Of a stretch of DNA of 64,000 nt, positions 46,300 through 57,115 are shown piece by piece. The notes under the pieces were generated by a model, which saw only the letters and a list, made by a program, of their open reading frames with translations, was not told the DNA's origin and searched no databases. Made by a program: the position numbers and the translations under genes. The first letter of the stretch is position 1. Every line of letters starts with the position of its first letter. Source of the stretch: Hordeum vulgare subsp. vulgare (Eukaryota > Streptophyta > Magnoliopsida > Poales > Poaceae); contig NC_058524.1 in NCBI RefSeq assembly GCF_904849725.1, positions 493,026,263-493,090,262 of the forward strand. Reading direction: 5' to 3'.

Positions 46300-47837
46300 T
46301 GATACGTCTCCATCGTATCTATAATTTTTGATTATTTCATGCCAATATTCTACAACTTTCATATACTTTTGGCAACTTTTTATACTATTTTTGGGACTAA
46401 CATATTGATCCAGTACCCAGTGCCAGTTCCTGGTTGTTGCATGTTCTTTGTTTCGCGGAATATCCATACCAAACGAAGTCCAAATGTAATAAAAACTTAC
46501 GGGGATTTTTTTTGGAATATTTATGATTTTTGGGAAGAAGAATCAACGCGAGGCGATGCACGGAGGGCCCACAAGCCCTGTAGCCGCCACCAGGAGGTAC
46601 GATGGCGGCTGGCAGGCTTGTGGCCACTCCTTAAGGAGGTTGGAGCTCTTATTTCTCTGCAAGTAAGATCATATCCGGAAGAAAATCGTGTTAAAATTTC
46701 AGCCCAATCGGAGTTCCGGATCTCCGGAAATTTAAGAAACGGTGAAACGCAGAATCTGGGAGCGCAGAAACAGAAGGACACAGAGAGAGAGAGAGATCCA
46801 ATCTCGGAGGGGCTCTCGCCCCTCCGCCGCCATGGAGACCATGGACCAGAGGGGAAATCCTTATCCCATATAGGTAGAAGGTCAAGGAAGAATAAGAAGG
46901 AGGGGGACTCTCTCCCCTCTCTCCCGGCGGCGCCGGAACGCCGCCCGGGACATCATCGTGTGACGGCGATCTAGACCAACACCTCCGTCATCTTCACCAA
47001 CATCTCCATCATCTTCCCCCATCTATATTCAGCGGTTCACTCTCCCGCAACCCGATGTACCCTCTACTTGAACATGGTGCTTTATGCTACATATTATTAT
47101 CCAATGATGTGTTGCTATCCTATGATGTCTGAGTAGATTATCGTTGTCCTATCGGTGATTAATGAATTGCTACGGTTGGTTTAATTTGCTTGTGGTTATG
47201 TTGTTGTCCTTTGGTGCCCATCATATGATAGCGCACGTGGATCACACCATAGGGTAAGTTGTATGTTGATAGGACTATGTATTGGTAGACCAGAGTGACA
47301 GAAGCTTCAAACCTAGCATAGAAATTGATGCATATGGGATTGAAGGGGGACCAATATATCTTATTTTTATGGTTGGGTTTTACCTTAATGAACGTTAGTA
47401 GTTGCAGATGCTTGCTAATAGTTCAAATCATAAGTGCATAGAATTCCATGTAAGGGATGACATGCTAGCAGAGGCCTCTCCCACATAAAACTTGCTATCG
47501 ATCTAGTAATGTAGTCAATTGCTTAGGGACAATTCTGCAAATCCTACCACCACTTTTCCACACTCGTTAGACACTCGTATTTGTCTCTTTTTCTAACCAG
47601 TCCCTAGTTTTATTTACGTGTTCTTTACTTTCTTGCAAGCCTATCCTATCACTCCTACAAAGTACTTCTAGATTCATATTTGTTCTAGGTAAAGCGAACG
47701 TAAAGTGTGCATAGAGTTGTATCGGTGGTCGATAGAACTTCAGGGAATATATGTCCTGCCTTTAGCTCCTCGTTGGGTTCGACACACTTACTTATCGTGA
47801 AAGGCTACAATTGATCCCCTATACTTGTGGGTTATCA
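46300..47837 (+). repeat. 3' LTR of Gypsy 4
   Basis: It is bounded by the PPT on the left and the TSD GTGGG on the right, and its sequence parallels 40526-42074. Confidence 0.93.
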
Positions 47838-49906
47838 GTGGGATAGACAAGGACGCTTCTTTGTGGACCCTCTATGGGTGGAGCCCTCTGTGGACTCTCG
47901 TAGTCGTTACCCTCCGTGGGTTGAAGTCCCACTAACATGGACGTACGATAGCGCCACCTATCGGAACCATAGCAAAAATCATCGTGTCCGCCTCATGCGT
48001 TTGATCTCCCTACCTTACTCCTCTACTTTACACTTGCATGTTTAACTTTCCGCTGCAATACTATTAGAACTACATGTGTAGGGTGTACTTGAGCTGTGAT
48101 AACTGTCGTAGCTGCCTCTCAAGTAAAATTGGGAAAAGGCAAAAAAAATATCTTGTCAAGTAGTCTAATCACCCCCCTCTAGACATACTTTTGATCCTAC
48201 ACCCGGAAGCCATCCCCTCTTTCTTCTAAAAAACCATCGGTAATTTTACTTGGAGCTATATTTTTATTCGTCGCATATCATGAGTTTTTCTTGGAGCTTC
48301 TAGTACCATTTGTGTCTTCGCTTTCTTTGTTGGTTAGTTTCTCATAATAAACCTTGATGGACATGCCCATTTGAGAGAGTCAAATTATTCTATGATTTGT
48401 TAGAATCGCTCTTTATGCTTCACTAAAAAAAATTGAGCCATGGAATTGCTCAAGTACTTCACTTATATCTTATTTGAGCACGGTGATGTTGTTATTTTGA
48501 AGATATTTGCTCTCTATTTTGAGAGTTGCTGGAATTTTGAACAAATACTCTCTTGCTTCACTTATATAATTTTAAAGAAACTTGTGCTCTCGTTCTTCAC
48601 TTAAATTTGTTTGAGAGCTTGTTATTTGCATTGGCAATTTGCTTTAAATGAACATTAGTCCCAATGTCATGAATGTATAGGAAAGATATAATAAAAACTT
48701 TCATGAAGATCATTGGATATTAAGCTTGATTCTTTGCAATAATTTTGCGATATGAAGATAGTAATATGTGAGTTATGTTGATGAGTAATTATTCTCTAGT
48801 AAGAATATTGGTCTGAAGGTTTGTTATTCCCTATGCATGCACATGAAGTCAAGAATCATGCTATGAAATTGCATCCGACTTGTGTTGCATTATTTGGTGT
48901 TTGTTATGTTTAATGTTCACTTATGATGATTTTTGTTCCTTGGTTGGGTGCTTATCAATCTATTTGCTAGCCTTCACTTGTACTAAGCGGGAATACTGCT
49001 TGTGCATCCAAATCCTAAACCCAAAGTTGTGCCAAATGAGTCCACCATACCTACCTATATGCGGTATTTCAACACCATTCCAAGTAAATTTTCAAGTGCC
49101 AACTCTAATGTTCAAAATAAATTTATCTTTTGTGTGCCCGTACTTCTCATGAAGCGGCGAGGGGTGGCCGATATCTTTCATGTTAAATAGGTTATCCTCA
49201 AGATGATTGTTTATTCACTTATCATTGCACGAGAGTATGATGATAATAGGGATGCCCAGTTCAAAAAGAAAAAAATATTTTATGTTTCAAATAATAAATT
49301 CCTTGGGAAGTGTTGGTATGGATGGTACCCGTGTATACAGATAGCCGTGGAATGTGAAAGAATGGTGGAAAAAGGAATAAACTTTATTTTCAGTTTGGGA
49401 ACCTCCTATAATTTGTTTAGCATGGAGGGTATTGGAAACTCTTAGTCGTTCTCATTGATAGAAAAAGCATACCACCCAAAATAATTGTACCTCTAAGTTT
49501 TTCACTTTGAACTCTCACACCTCTACAAATCCATGCTCCCCTCTGCAAAGGGCCTATCTATTTACTTTATGCAATTTTTATTTATGAATTTGAGTCTCCA
49601 TCTTCTCTTATAAAGAACAAACTAAGGAACACCATTATCATACTTGAGCATTGGATGTAGTTAATATTTGAGTGTGTTGCATGAATGGATGAATGATAGA
49701 GCAGGATGGGCTAGGGATAACATTCTTTAGCGTTGATATTTCGAAAGACTTGGTTTCTTGTTGATATGCTTGAGTACTCACATTTTCATGTCAAATTATA
49801 GACTATTGCTTTGCATCATCTATAAGTCCATATGTCCATGCTGAAAGAAAAATAATATGATGAACATGTGAGGCAGCATTCCACATCAAAAATTTTGTTT
49901 TTATCA

Positions 49907-50659
49907 TTCTATGAAGATCTATATTGTTGAACCAACGATGTAAAGGATTCTGGTAATCCCGTATGAAGTTCCCTTTGTCCATCGGTATATTTCTTGCCCG
50001 AGATTCGATCGTCGGTATCCCCATACCAAGTTCAATCTCGTTACCGGCGTGTCTCTTTACTCGTTCGTAATACAAGATCTCGTGTCTAACTCCTTAGCCA
50101 CATTGCTTGCAAGCTTATGGTGATATTGTATTACGGAGTGGGCCCCAAGATACCTCTCCGTCATATGGAGTGACAAATCCCAGTATTGATCCATGCCAAC
50201 CCCACATACACCCTTGGAGATACCTGTAGAGCATCTTAATAGTCACCCAGTTACTTTGTGATGTTTGATACCCACAAGACATTCCTCCGATGTCAATGAG
50301 TTGCATGATCTCATGATCATAGGAACATACACATTAACATGCAGAAAGCAATAGCAGTAAACTTGATACGTTCAAACGCTATGCTTACGGTTTGGGTCTT
50401 TCTCCATCAGATCATTCACCTAATGATGCGATCCCGTTATCAAATGACAACCATGTCTCTGGCTAGGAAACCTTAGCCATATTTGATCAACGAGCTAGTC
50501 CAGTAGAGGCATACTAGGGACACTTTGTTGTGTATGTACCTACACGTGTATTTGAGTTTCCAATCAATACAATAATAACATGGATAATAACCGATTATCA
50601 TGAACAAGGAAATATGATAATAAATATTTTATTATTGCCTCTGGCGCATATTTCAAATA
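49907..50659 (-). repeat. 3' LTR of Copia 2, truncated
   Basis: It aligns with 63600-64000 of the 5' LTR (GTCAAGGATTCAGGTAAT-type start, ACTTGCCCGAGATTCGAT, TTTGATACCCACAAG...CATTCCTC) and ends at the degenerate terminus TTTCAAATA. About 1 kb of its plus-strand left part is missing. Confidence 0.85.
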
Positions 50660-50675
50660 GTCTCCCACTTGAACT
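50660..50675 (-). promoter_or_regulatory. Polypurine tract of Copia 2
   Basis: The minus strand reads CAAGTGGGAGAC directly before the 3' LTR, the expected copia polypurine tract for this family. Confidence 0.75.
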
Positions 50676-50819
50676 AGAGGCAATAATATAGTATTGCATA
50701 GTAATGAATCTAACACCCATAGAGTTCTCGTGTTGATCATGTTTTGCTTGTGTAAGAGGTTTAGTCAACAGATCTGCGATGTTGAGATCCATATGTACTA
50801 TGCAAATGTTTATGCTCTC

Positions 50820-51416
50820 CTACTTGATATAACCGCGGATGGAATTGCAGCGTCTCTTTATGTGTCTGGTCCTTTTTTGAAACCTTGGTTTCTTGGCTAG
50901 AGCAATGGCACCAGTGTTGTCACAAAACAGGGTCATTGGATCCAATGCACTAGGCAAAACTCCAAGATCCGTCATGATCTGCTTCATCCAGACACCTTCC
51001 GAAGCAGCTATGTACTCCACTTCATATGTAGAATCAACAACCACGCTTTGCTTGGAACTGCACCAGCTTATCGCTCCACCATTTAGAATAAATATGTATC
51101 CGGTTTGAGACTTAGAGTCATCCAGATTTGTGTCAAAGCTAGCACCAACATAACCCTTTACGTCGAGCTCTTGATCACCTCCATAAACGAGAAACATCTC
51201 CCTAGTCCTTTTCAGGAATTTAAGGGTATTCTTCACCACTTTATAGTGTTCCACTCGTGGATCACTTTGACACCTTCCGGCCATACTTATAGCAAGGCTG
51301 ACATATCGTCTTGTGCACAACATCGCATACATAATAGAGCCTATGACTAAAGCATAAGGGATGACACTCATCTTATCTCTATTCTTTGTAGTCGCTGAGC
51401 ATTGAATATTATTCAA
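50820..51416 (-). pseudogene. Copia RNase H domain (198 aa open)
   Basis: The frame contains MSVIPYALVIGSIMYAMLCT (end of RT/connection), GYVGASFDTNLDDSKSQTGY, GGAISWCSSKQSVVVDSTYE and LFCDNTGAIALAKKPRFQ. These are landmarks of copia RNase H, including the STYEVEYIAASE and CDNTGA motifs. The first catalytic Asp of the GY.DA motif is Gly here, so activity is probably lost. The start is artificial: the frame opens at the border with inserted sequence near 51405. Confidence 0.9.
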
Positions 51417-51453
51417 TAATAATGTGAAAGTTCTCTGTTTCTGTCAGTTGATT

Positions 51454-51579
51454 CAACCTATACATGCACATGTAATGACAGAGCTCTTCAAAAGCTACAG
51501 CGACATTTGAAACTTTTCAACCTATACATGCACATGTAAATGACAGAGCTCTTCAAAAGCTACAGCGACATTCGAAACT
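51454..51579. repeat. Tandem duplication, two ~64-bp units
   Basis: Two adjacent copies start CAACCTATACATGCACATGT and contain GACAGAGCTCTTCAAAAGCT. They differ by an extra A and a few substitutions. Confidence 0.85.
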
Positions 51580-51832
51580 TTGATACATATACATGTGCCC
51601 AAGCTTTTGTAATATCCAACCATGCAAAAAATGCAATACTCTCTCTTAATTAATGAATGTGGCGATGTTTTTCCCTTTTTAGAAAAAAAAATAGCAGGCT
51701 CTACCGGAGCCATGTGTTGTGTCCATCCAAATGAATTCAATTGTTCGTGTGCGTTGCTATCTGTATATGTGTGTGTTGTTGTCCCGGCTAGTACTAGTGC
51801 ATATTTCAAGCAAATGGTCAATTTCATATCGG

Positions 51833-51945
51833 GCACCAAACGGTCCTAATTAATGTAATCAACACCAAATGGTCCCTAATCAACACCAGCCCACTCCCTA
51901 ATAAACACCAAATGGTCCTAGTTAATTAATATAATCCAAAGCACG
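51833..51945. repeat. Three short AACACCAAATGGTCC repeats
   Basis: Direct repeats of CACCAAATGGTCC(C)TA with neighbouring TTAATTAAT tracts occur at about 51835, 51868 and 51906. No function is assigned. Confidence 0.5.
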
Positions 51946-52799
51946 CAGGCATTAGCTGAATGCCATTTACTTGAAAGCTGCGTTGAAAAGTAGAAAGGCG
52001 CATCTCACAAAAGAATACATTTCCAATAGAAAGGGCAGCCTGGTGCTTGTAGCTCCTGCTTGTGCATGGGGAAGGGTCCGACCACTTTCGGTCTTTTGTC
52101 TGCACTTGACAAGTTACGACTTGCGGGCAACCTATTTTTCAAAAAAAGGGGAGAAGTTATGTATGTGGGACAACCAATCAAACATGGTGTGTTGTCCCTT
52201 ATCACAGCCCTAGTTGATCAAGTAACTTTTGCTAGGAAAGAGTCCAGACAGTTTAAAGATCGTATAAGAGTTTGAATGAATCACCGGCTTGTGATCAAGT
52301 ATTGTCTACAATAAAGAGGCCGACCCCTTCCCTATGAAACATAGAAGAGGTCTAACTATTACCACCATCCGCAACGGTGGGATTTATTCTGTGTACTCGG
52401 AATAGAATCACCTATGAGAATCACGTGATGCGTTCTCTAGTAGAATTGTAGAAACTATCTGCTCGTTCTTATCTTAGAGGGTTCTATACGGGGGAGGGAG
52501 GGGGCGAACCTTGTGGCCGAAGGAGGGGAGCGCGGCGGAGGCGGAGGGGGAGGTGGCGGCGCCCTTGTCGTCGCCCATCATCGGGGGTTCCTGGCGGCGG
52601 TGGGGAGAGGCAGGGAGCGGGGAGGGCGCAGTGCGAGGCGGACGGTGGCGCAGCGGCGAGGGGGGAGCAGGGGGTTCAGCCGGCGGCGGCAGGTGCCGTG
52701 GGAGGGGCGGCCAGAGGGCTCGCACGAGAGCAGGAGTTTCGCTGGATTGGATCGGGAGGAGAGCCACGAGGGGAGGGCAGCGGGTTTTTTTTCACTTCT

Positions 52800-53160
52800 A
52801 GTTATCAATGGCGCACCCACCTAAGAATGCGCCATTGGTAACCGGGGTTATTAATGGCGCATCTGGTAAGAATGCGCCATTAGTAGTTTTGAAAAAAACT
52901 GAAAAAATAATTGTTAGTTCTGGCGCACCGTGAATGTGGTGCGCCATTACTAGTTAAAACTAGTAATGGTGCATTTCCCCTGGTGCGCCACTAATATGTC
53001 TAGGAAAGGGTGTGGGGCCAGGACAAAGATAGTAATGGCACACCACACACAAGTTGCTCCATTAGTAATATGGACACTAATGGCGCACCAGTCTCTAGTG
53101 CGCCACTGCTATATAGCAGTGGCGCACCACATACATGGTGCGCCATTAATGTCCATATTA
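52800..53160. repeat. CACTA subterminal repeats (TGGCGCACC family)
   Basis: At least nine copies of TGGCGCACC, AATGCGCCATT or the inverse GGTGCGCCA(TT/CT) occur in ~350 bases. Such arrays bind the element's accessory protein in known CACTA systems (En/Spm); binding here is inferred. Confidence 0.75.
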
Positions 53161-53184
53161 GCTATAGCCCTTTTTCTAGTAGTG

Positions 53185-53770
53185 GAGGTCTTTCATTGAA
53201 AAACTCTTGTTCAAATATATCTTCATGCTTTCCAAAAGTTAAATATTGTTTTCAATCACCCATATGTCATCCACATAAAATATTAGAAACTCTGAAGATC
53301 TCCCACTCACTTTCTTGTAAATACAAGCTTCTTCATAAACTTGTATAAACCCAAATGCTTTGATCACCTCATCAAAGCAAACAATCCAACTCCGAGATGC
53401 TTGCAGCAGTCCATAAATGGATTGCTGCAGCTTGCATACTTTCCCGGCATTCTCTGGAGAGAAAACCTTCCAGTTGCATCGTATACAACTCTTCCTCAAA
53501 GAAAACATTAAGGAACTATGTTTTGACATCCATCTGCCAGATTTCATAATCGAAAAATGCAGCTATTGCTAACATGATTCTAATGGACTTAAGCATCGGT
53601 ATGGGTGAGAAAGTCTCATCATAGTCAACTCCTTGAACTTGTGAAAACCCCTTTGCCACAAGTCGGGCTTTATAGACGGTAACATTACCGTGTGCGCCTG
53701 TCTTCCTCTTAATGGTCCATTTGTTCTGAATAGCCTTTCGACCTTCAGGGAATACTTCCAAAGTCCACAC
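53185..53770 (-). pseudogene. Copia reverse transcriptase, frameshifted and C-terminally cut
   Basis: The upstream frame (53770 to 53516) reads NKWTIKRKTGAHGNVTVYKA, RLVAKGFSQVQGVDYDETFS and IWQMDVKT. The next frame (53547 to 53239) reads QSIYGLLQASRSWI and ends FLIFYVDDIWVIENNI. The DVK and YVDD catalytic motifs are both present. A frameshift lies between them near 53520. The match continues past a stop to FSMKDL at 53187 and then stops at the CACTA end. About 65 residues expected before the RNase H frame are absent from the window. Confidence 0.9.
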
Positions 53771-53889
53771 TTTGTTTTAATACATGGGTCCTACCTAGAA
53801 TTTCATGGCCTCTAGCCATTTATTGGAATTCAGGCCCACCATCGCTTCTCCATAGCTCGTAGGTTCATCGTTGTCCAACAACATTACCT

Positions 53890-54348
53890 CTAAGACATGA
53901 TTTCCATACCACTCAGGAGCAGTACTATCCTTGTCAACCTACGAGGTTCGGTAGTAACTTGACCTGAAGCTTCATGATCACAATCATCAACTTCCTCTTC
54001 AACTAGTGTAGGCGCCACAAGAACAACTTCATGCACCCTTCTACTCTCTGGTTGAAGTGACAGTTCAGTAACCTCATCAAGTTCCACCACCCTCCCACTC
54101 AATTTTTTTGAGAGAAACTCTTTCTCGATAAAGGACCCATTCTTAGCAACAAACACTTTGCCCTCGGATCTAAGATAGAAGGTATACCCAACTGTTTCCT
54201 TTGGGTATCCTATGAAGACACACTTAGCCACTTTGGGTTCAAGCTTATCAGGCTGAAACCTTTTGACATAAGCATCACAACCCCAAACTTTAAGAAACGA
54301 TAACTTAGTTTTCTTGCCAAACCATAATTCATACGATGTAAATCTCAA
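53890..54348 (-). pseudogene. Copia integrase C-terminal region (152 aa open)
   Basis: The frame contains YELWFGKKTKLSFLKVWGCD, AYVKRFQPDKLEPKVAKCVF, IGYPKETVGYTFYLRSEGKV and VELDEVTELSL. This is the part of Ty1/copia integrase after the catalytic core, with the GYP..T.GY motif, leading into RT. It is separated from the catalytic core by stops between 54350 and 54640. Confidence 0.9.
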
Positions 54349-54589
54349 TGGACCTAGATGGCGCCCTATTTAAGGTGAATGTAGCTATCTCTCATGCATA
54401 ACCTCAAAAAGATAGTGGAAAATCGATAAGAGACATCATAGAGTGCACCATATCTAATAAGGTACAATTACAATGTTTGAACAAACCATTACAGTGTGGT
54501 GTTCCAGGTGGCATGAGTTGTGAAACAATTCCACACTATCTTAAGTGCATGCCAACCTCATAACTCGGATACTCTCCTGCTCGATGAGA

Positions 54590-54850
54590 CCACACTAACT
54601 TAATCTTCTTGTTACGATGATTCTCCACTTCACTCTGAAATTACTTGAACTTTTCAAACATTTCAGACTTGTGATTCATCAAGTAAATATATCCATGTCT
54701 ACCCAAATCATCGGTGAAGGTGAGAAAATAATGATATCCACCACGCGCCTCAACACTCATTGGACCGCACACATATGTATGTATGATGTGCAACAAGTCA
54801 CTTTCCCGTTCCATTGTACTAGAAAATGGGGTTTTAGTCATCTTGCCCAC
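54590..54850 (-). pseudogene. Copia integrase catalytic-core fragment
   Basis: The frame reads LLHIIHTYVCGPMSVEARGG, YHYFLTFTDDLGRHGYIYLM and HKSEMFEKFK. This is the start of the DDE core. The first catalytic Asp (HTD.CGPM in active copies) is Tyr here. The rest of the core is readable only at DNA level to about 54350. Confidence 0.88.
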
Positions 54851-55117
54851 GAGGCATGGTTCGCATGTGTCAAGTGATTCAAAATCAAGTGACTCCTAAA
54901 GTCCATCAGCATGGAGCTTCCTCATGCATTTTACACCAATATGACCTAAGAGGCAGTGCCACAAGAAAGTGGTACTATCGTTATTAATTGTACATCTTTT
55001 GGCATCAATGTTATAAATATGTGTAAATCTATCGAGATTCACAAGAACAAACCATTCACACTGGGTGCATAACCATAAAAGATACTACTCGTATAAATAG
55101 AACAATCATTATTCTCT
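54851..55117 (-). pseudogene. Copia pre-integrase segment, decayed
   Basis: This is the stretch between the integrase core and the CACTA insertion. On the minus strand it shows the zinc-finger/pre-integrase region at DNA level (homologous to 12420-12630 of the first copy, including the CATCAGCATGGAGC tract), but no open frame of length. Confidence 0.65.
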
Positions 55118-56049
55118 CACCACAAGAAATAAGCTCGTTTATGACAAAAAATAATGACGGCGGTTTTATTGGTCACAGATCTATGACTAAAATATACAAA
55201 AAGGTCATGACGTGTCTAAGAGGGTCCAAACCCTAGAAAATTTTGACCATTTCTACCAAGAAGGTCATAATCCCATTGCACAAAATGGTCACCGGCATTT
55301 GTAGCTCTATTTATACCCGCATTGTAGATCCTCCATGACAAAATTAAGAAGGTCATAGGCTTAAATAGAGGAGATAGGGCAGACAACTCGACAATTTCGC
55401 CTACGTGTCTTGTATAGGTGTCGACAAGACCACAAAGTATAAGTACGTTGACAGGTCGGAATTTATATTTTCTTGAGCCCCCTCAATATTTTTGGGCACT
55501 CTTTCCTACCCAAACCATTGCCTCATAAAATAATTTAGCTCTATTTGCCTATTAAATTATCCTCAACAAATTTGAAAGTTTTATATTTTCAGTTTGTGAA
55601 GCAACTATATTTTATATTGCTTTTATAATTGCTGAAAACTTATCAGGGCATGACACTACCCATAAAACCTCCCTCCACCAAATTTTGGCTCAATTTAATG
55701 TATCCAATTTCTAGTTCAATGGAGAGCATTGTGAAGGAAGTACTATTTTTGTGAAGGAAGTACCATTTTTATTTATCCATATGGTATGAAATTTCTACAG
55801 TGCCTTTATATGACCAATATATCCTCCTCCTCAAAATTGCAGCTCAATAAACTGATCTATGTGAGCCCAACTTCAATTTTTATTTTCTAGCCAGATTTAA
55901 TAGATACTTTTCTACCTAAAATGATTTTTGGGAAAAAACATCAGCAAACTATGAGGCAGGTATACTTTAAATTTGGCTCACTTTCAAGTGAATCGGCGGA
56001 AAAAATGATGTGATTTATTCTCATTGGTGGAGCTTCTTGTGACACGGAT

Positions 56050-57115
56050 CGATGACATGGCGTACATCCGTCCATCCAACCATTTCTACATCTGTCCATC
56101 CCACATCCATCCATTTTCTATCTAAAGAAAAGGAGAAAAGAAAAAGAAAAAGAACCCTCGCTCATCTCTTTCTCTATCGGTCTCTCCCACGAGAGGGAGA
56201 GCCCAGCCACAAGCAGTTGCTCGCGTCTCTCTCCCTCGCCGCCCACACCACCCACGCCGGCTAGTTCCGAAGCTCCAGCGGCGTGCGACACGCCCCATAG
56301 ATCCCTTAGGTCCACTCCTCCCTCGTCTCCGGCCAGAAACTGCAACCCCACCTTCCACCGCGCCCGTAGCTAGCTAGGGTTTCGGCCCCCATCCTACCAA
56401 TTCGCCTCGATCTGCCACATCCGGCGACGGTGAGGCTAGAGGTGTCTGGATCCGGCACCGGTAAGCCCCTCCCCTCCTTCTTCGTGCACCATCTTCTCCT
56501 CCCCTCCCCTCACATCACCTCATCTCGTGTTCATCTTCAACATCTCACGCCATGGGCGTGGATCTGACAACGACGACAGCAGGAGGGGAGTACTAGCTAG
56601 CTCGCCGGCATGTGTGTGCTTCACTGCACGCCGTTCCATCGAGCTGGCCGGACGATGGAGGCGCAAGAGCTAGGGTGCGGCGACGACGACTCCGGCGGCC
56701 ACGCCCTCCCTCCCTCCCCCAGATGCCAGATGGTGCGGCTATTCTCCTCTCCGTTCAATGGGGATGGGGATCGGGATTGGGAGGAGCCACCGCCACCATG
56801 GTCGGGCAGCAGAGCACCGCCTCCTCTCCTCCATGACCAAGCACCGCCGGTCTCTTCGCCTCTCCGGTCGCCGTGGAGGACCATCGCCTCCAGCATCCCC
56901 CCTCTCTCTTCCATGATGCCCGAAACCCTAGCCATGTCCATGACGAGCCCAAAGGAGGTGCAACAGGTCAGATCATCATCTTGTTCTTCTCCCACTTGGG
57001 GTGTTGTTCCTCTCCGCGTCTAATAACGCATGGGTCGTGTGCAGGTGTTGTTGCTGCAGCTGTGTCGATCTGGAACCGTAGGATGAGAATATGGGGCCTT
57101 CTACAGGTTTGATTT
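56050..57115 (+). other. GC-rich exon-like segment inside the CACTA element
   Basis: This segment is GC-rich, unlike the rest of the element. It has a CT-rich leader, a splice-donor-like GGTAAGCC at about 56459 after CCGGCACC, and an open frame at 56610-57023 (137 aa, Pro/Ser-rich, MEAQELGCGDDDSGGHALPP region). No domain was recognised. It may be a captured first exon of a host gene, or the 5' leader of the eEF1A source locus, since plant eEF1A genes have a 5' untranslated exon followed by a long intron. Either is an inference. Confidence 0.4.

Larger units (their letters stand above)
40526..47837 (+). mobile_element. Gypsy 4: complete non-autonomous Gypsy element (7.3 kb)
   Basis: LTRs of 1549 bp (40526-42074) and 1538 bp (46300-47837) start TGATACGTCTCC and end CTATACTTGTGGGTTATCA. 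They are flanked by the TSD GTGGG (40521-40525 and 47838-47842). The interior holds a PBS, one 402-aa ORF and a long non-coding 3' part ending in a PPT (CTTGGGGATGC). There is no gag, protease, RT or integrase that I can recognise, so it must depend on another element. It resembles Sabrina-type elements as I remember them. Confidence 0.92.
39369..48201 (+). mobile_element. Solo LTR of a third family, split by Gypsy 4
   Basis: The pieces 39369-40525 and 47843-48201 (about 1.52 kb together) start TGAAAGCACAATTGCTCCC and end ACTTTTGATCCTACA. The TSD CCCGG flanks it (39364-39368 and 48202-48206), and the Gypsy 3 sequence resumes across it (TATGCCCCGG then AAGCCATCCCC). No interior or partner LTR is present. 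Family not recognised. Confidence 0.85.
38216..49906 (+). mobile_element. Gypsy 3: truncated plus-strand Gypsy 3' interior with nested insertions
   Basis: The pieces are 38216-39368 and 48202-49906. The first carries the decayed end of a coding region (coiled-coil-like RMNTLITLRNKRLDILDLKM in one frame near 38540), then TTGTTGGGAGGCAACCCAAT and the AAGCTTGGGGAT...ACCCCAAGG repeats. This layout is also seen after the Gypsy 4 ORF. The second piece is 3' non-coding sequence similar, inverted, to the 3' regions of Gypsy 1 and 2. Both LTRs are missing: the left end is lost at 38215 and the right end at the Copia LTR junction. Confidence 0.72.
51405..53184. mobile_element. Insertion ending in a CACTA terminus, left end missing
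   Basis: The right end reads CCCTTTTTCTAGTAGTG, the inverse of a CACTACTAGAAAAAGGG terminus. Subterminal TGGCGCACCA/TGGTGCGCCA repeats on both strands lie at 52805-53150, typical of CACTA elements. A GC-rich block (52490-52790) may be its remnant first exon. No matching left terminus or TSD was found near 51405, so this is a truncated copy, or a composite whose left part (51420-52480) has another origin. Confidence 0.72.

Noticed and set aside
46339..46974. Plus-strand 211-codon frame at the start of the Gypsy 4 3' LTR
   Set aside because: It lies wholly within the LTR, is broken in the 5' LTR copy and has no recognisable domain.
52511..52824. GC-rich frames rich in Gly/Arg
   Set aside because: Open on both strands and inside the CACTA fragment; composition artefact or remnant leader, no domain.
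56118..56358. Minus-strand frames of 77-78 codons in the CACTA GC-rich block
   Set aside because: Overlapping frames with a poly-Phe tail from a T/C tract; no domain, probably chance.
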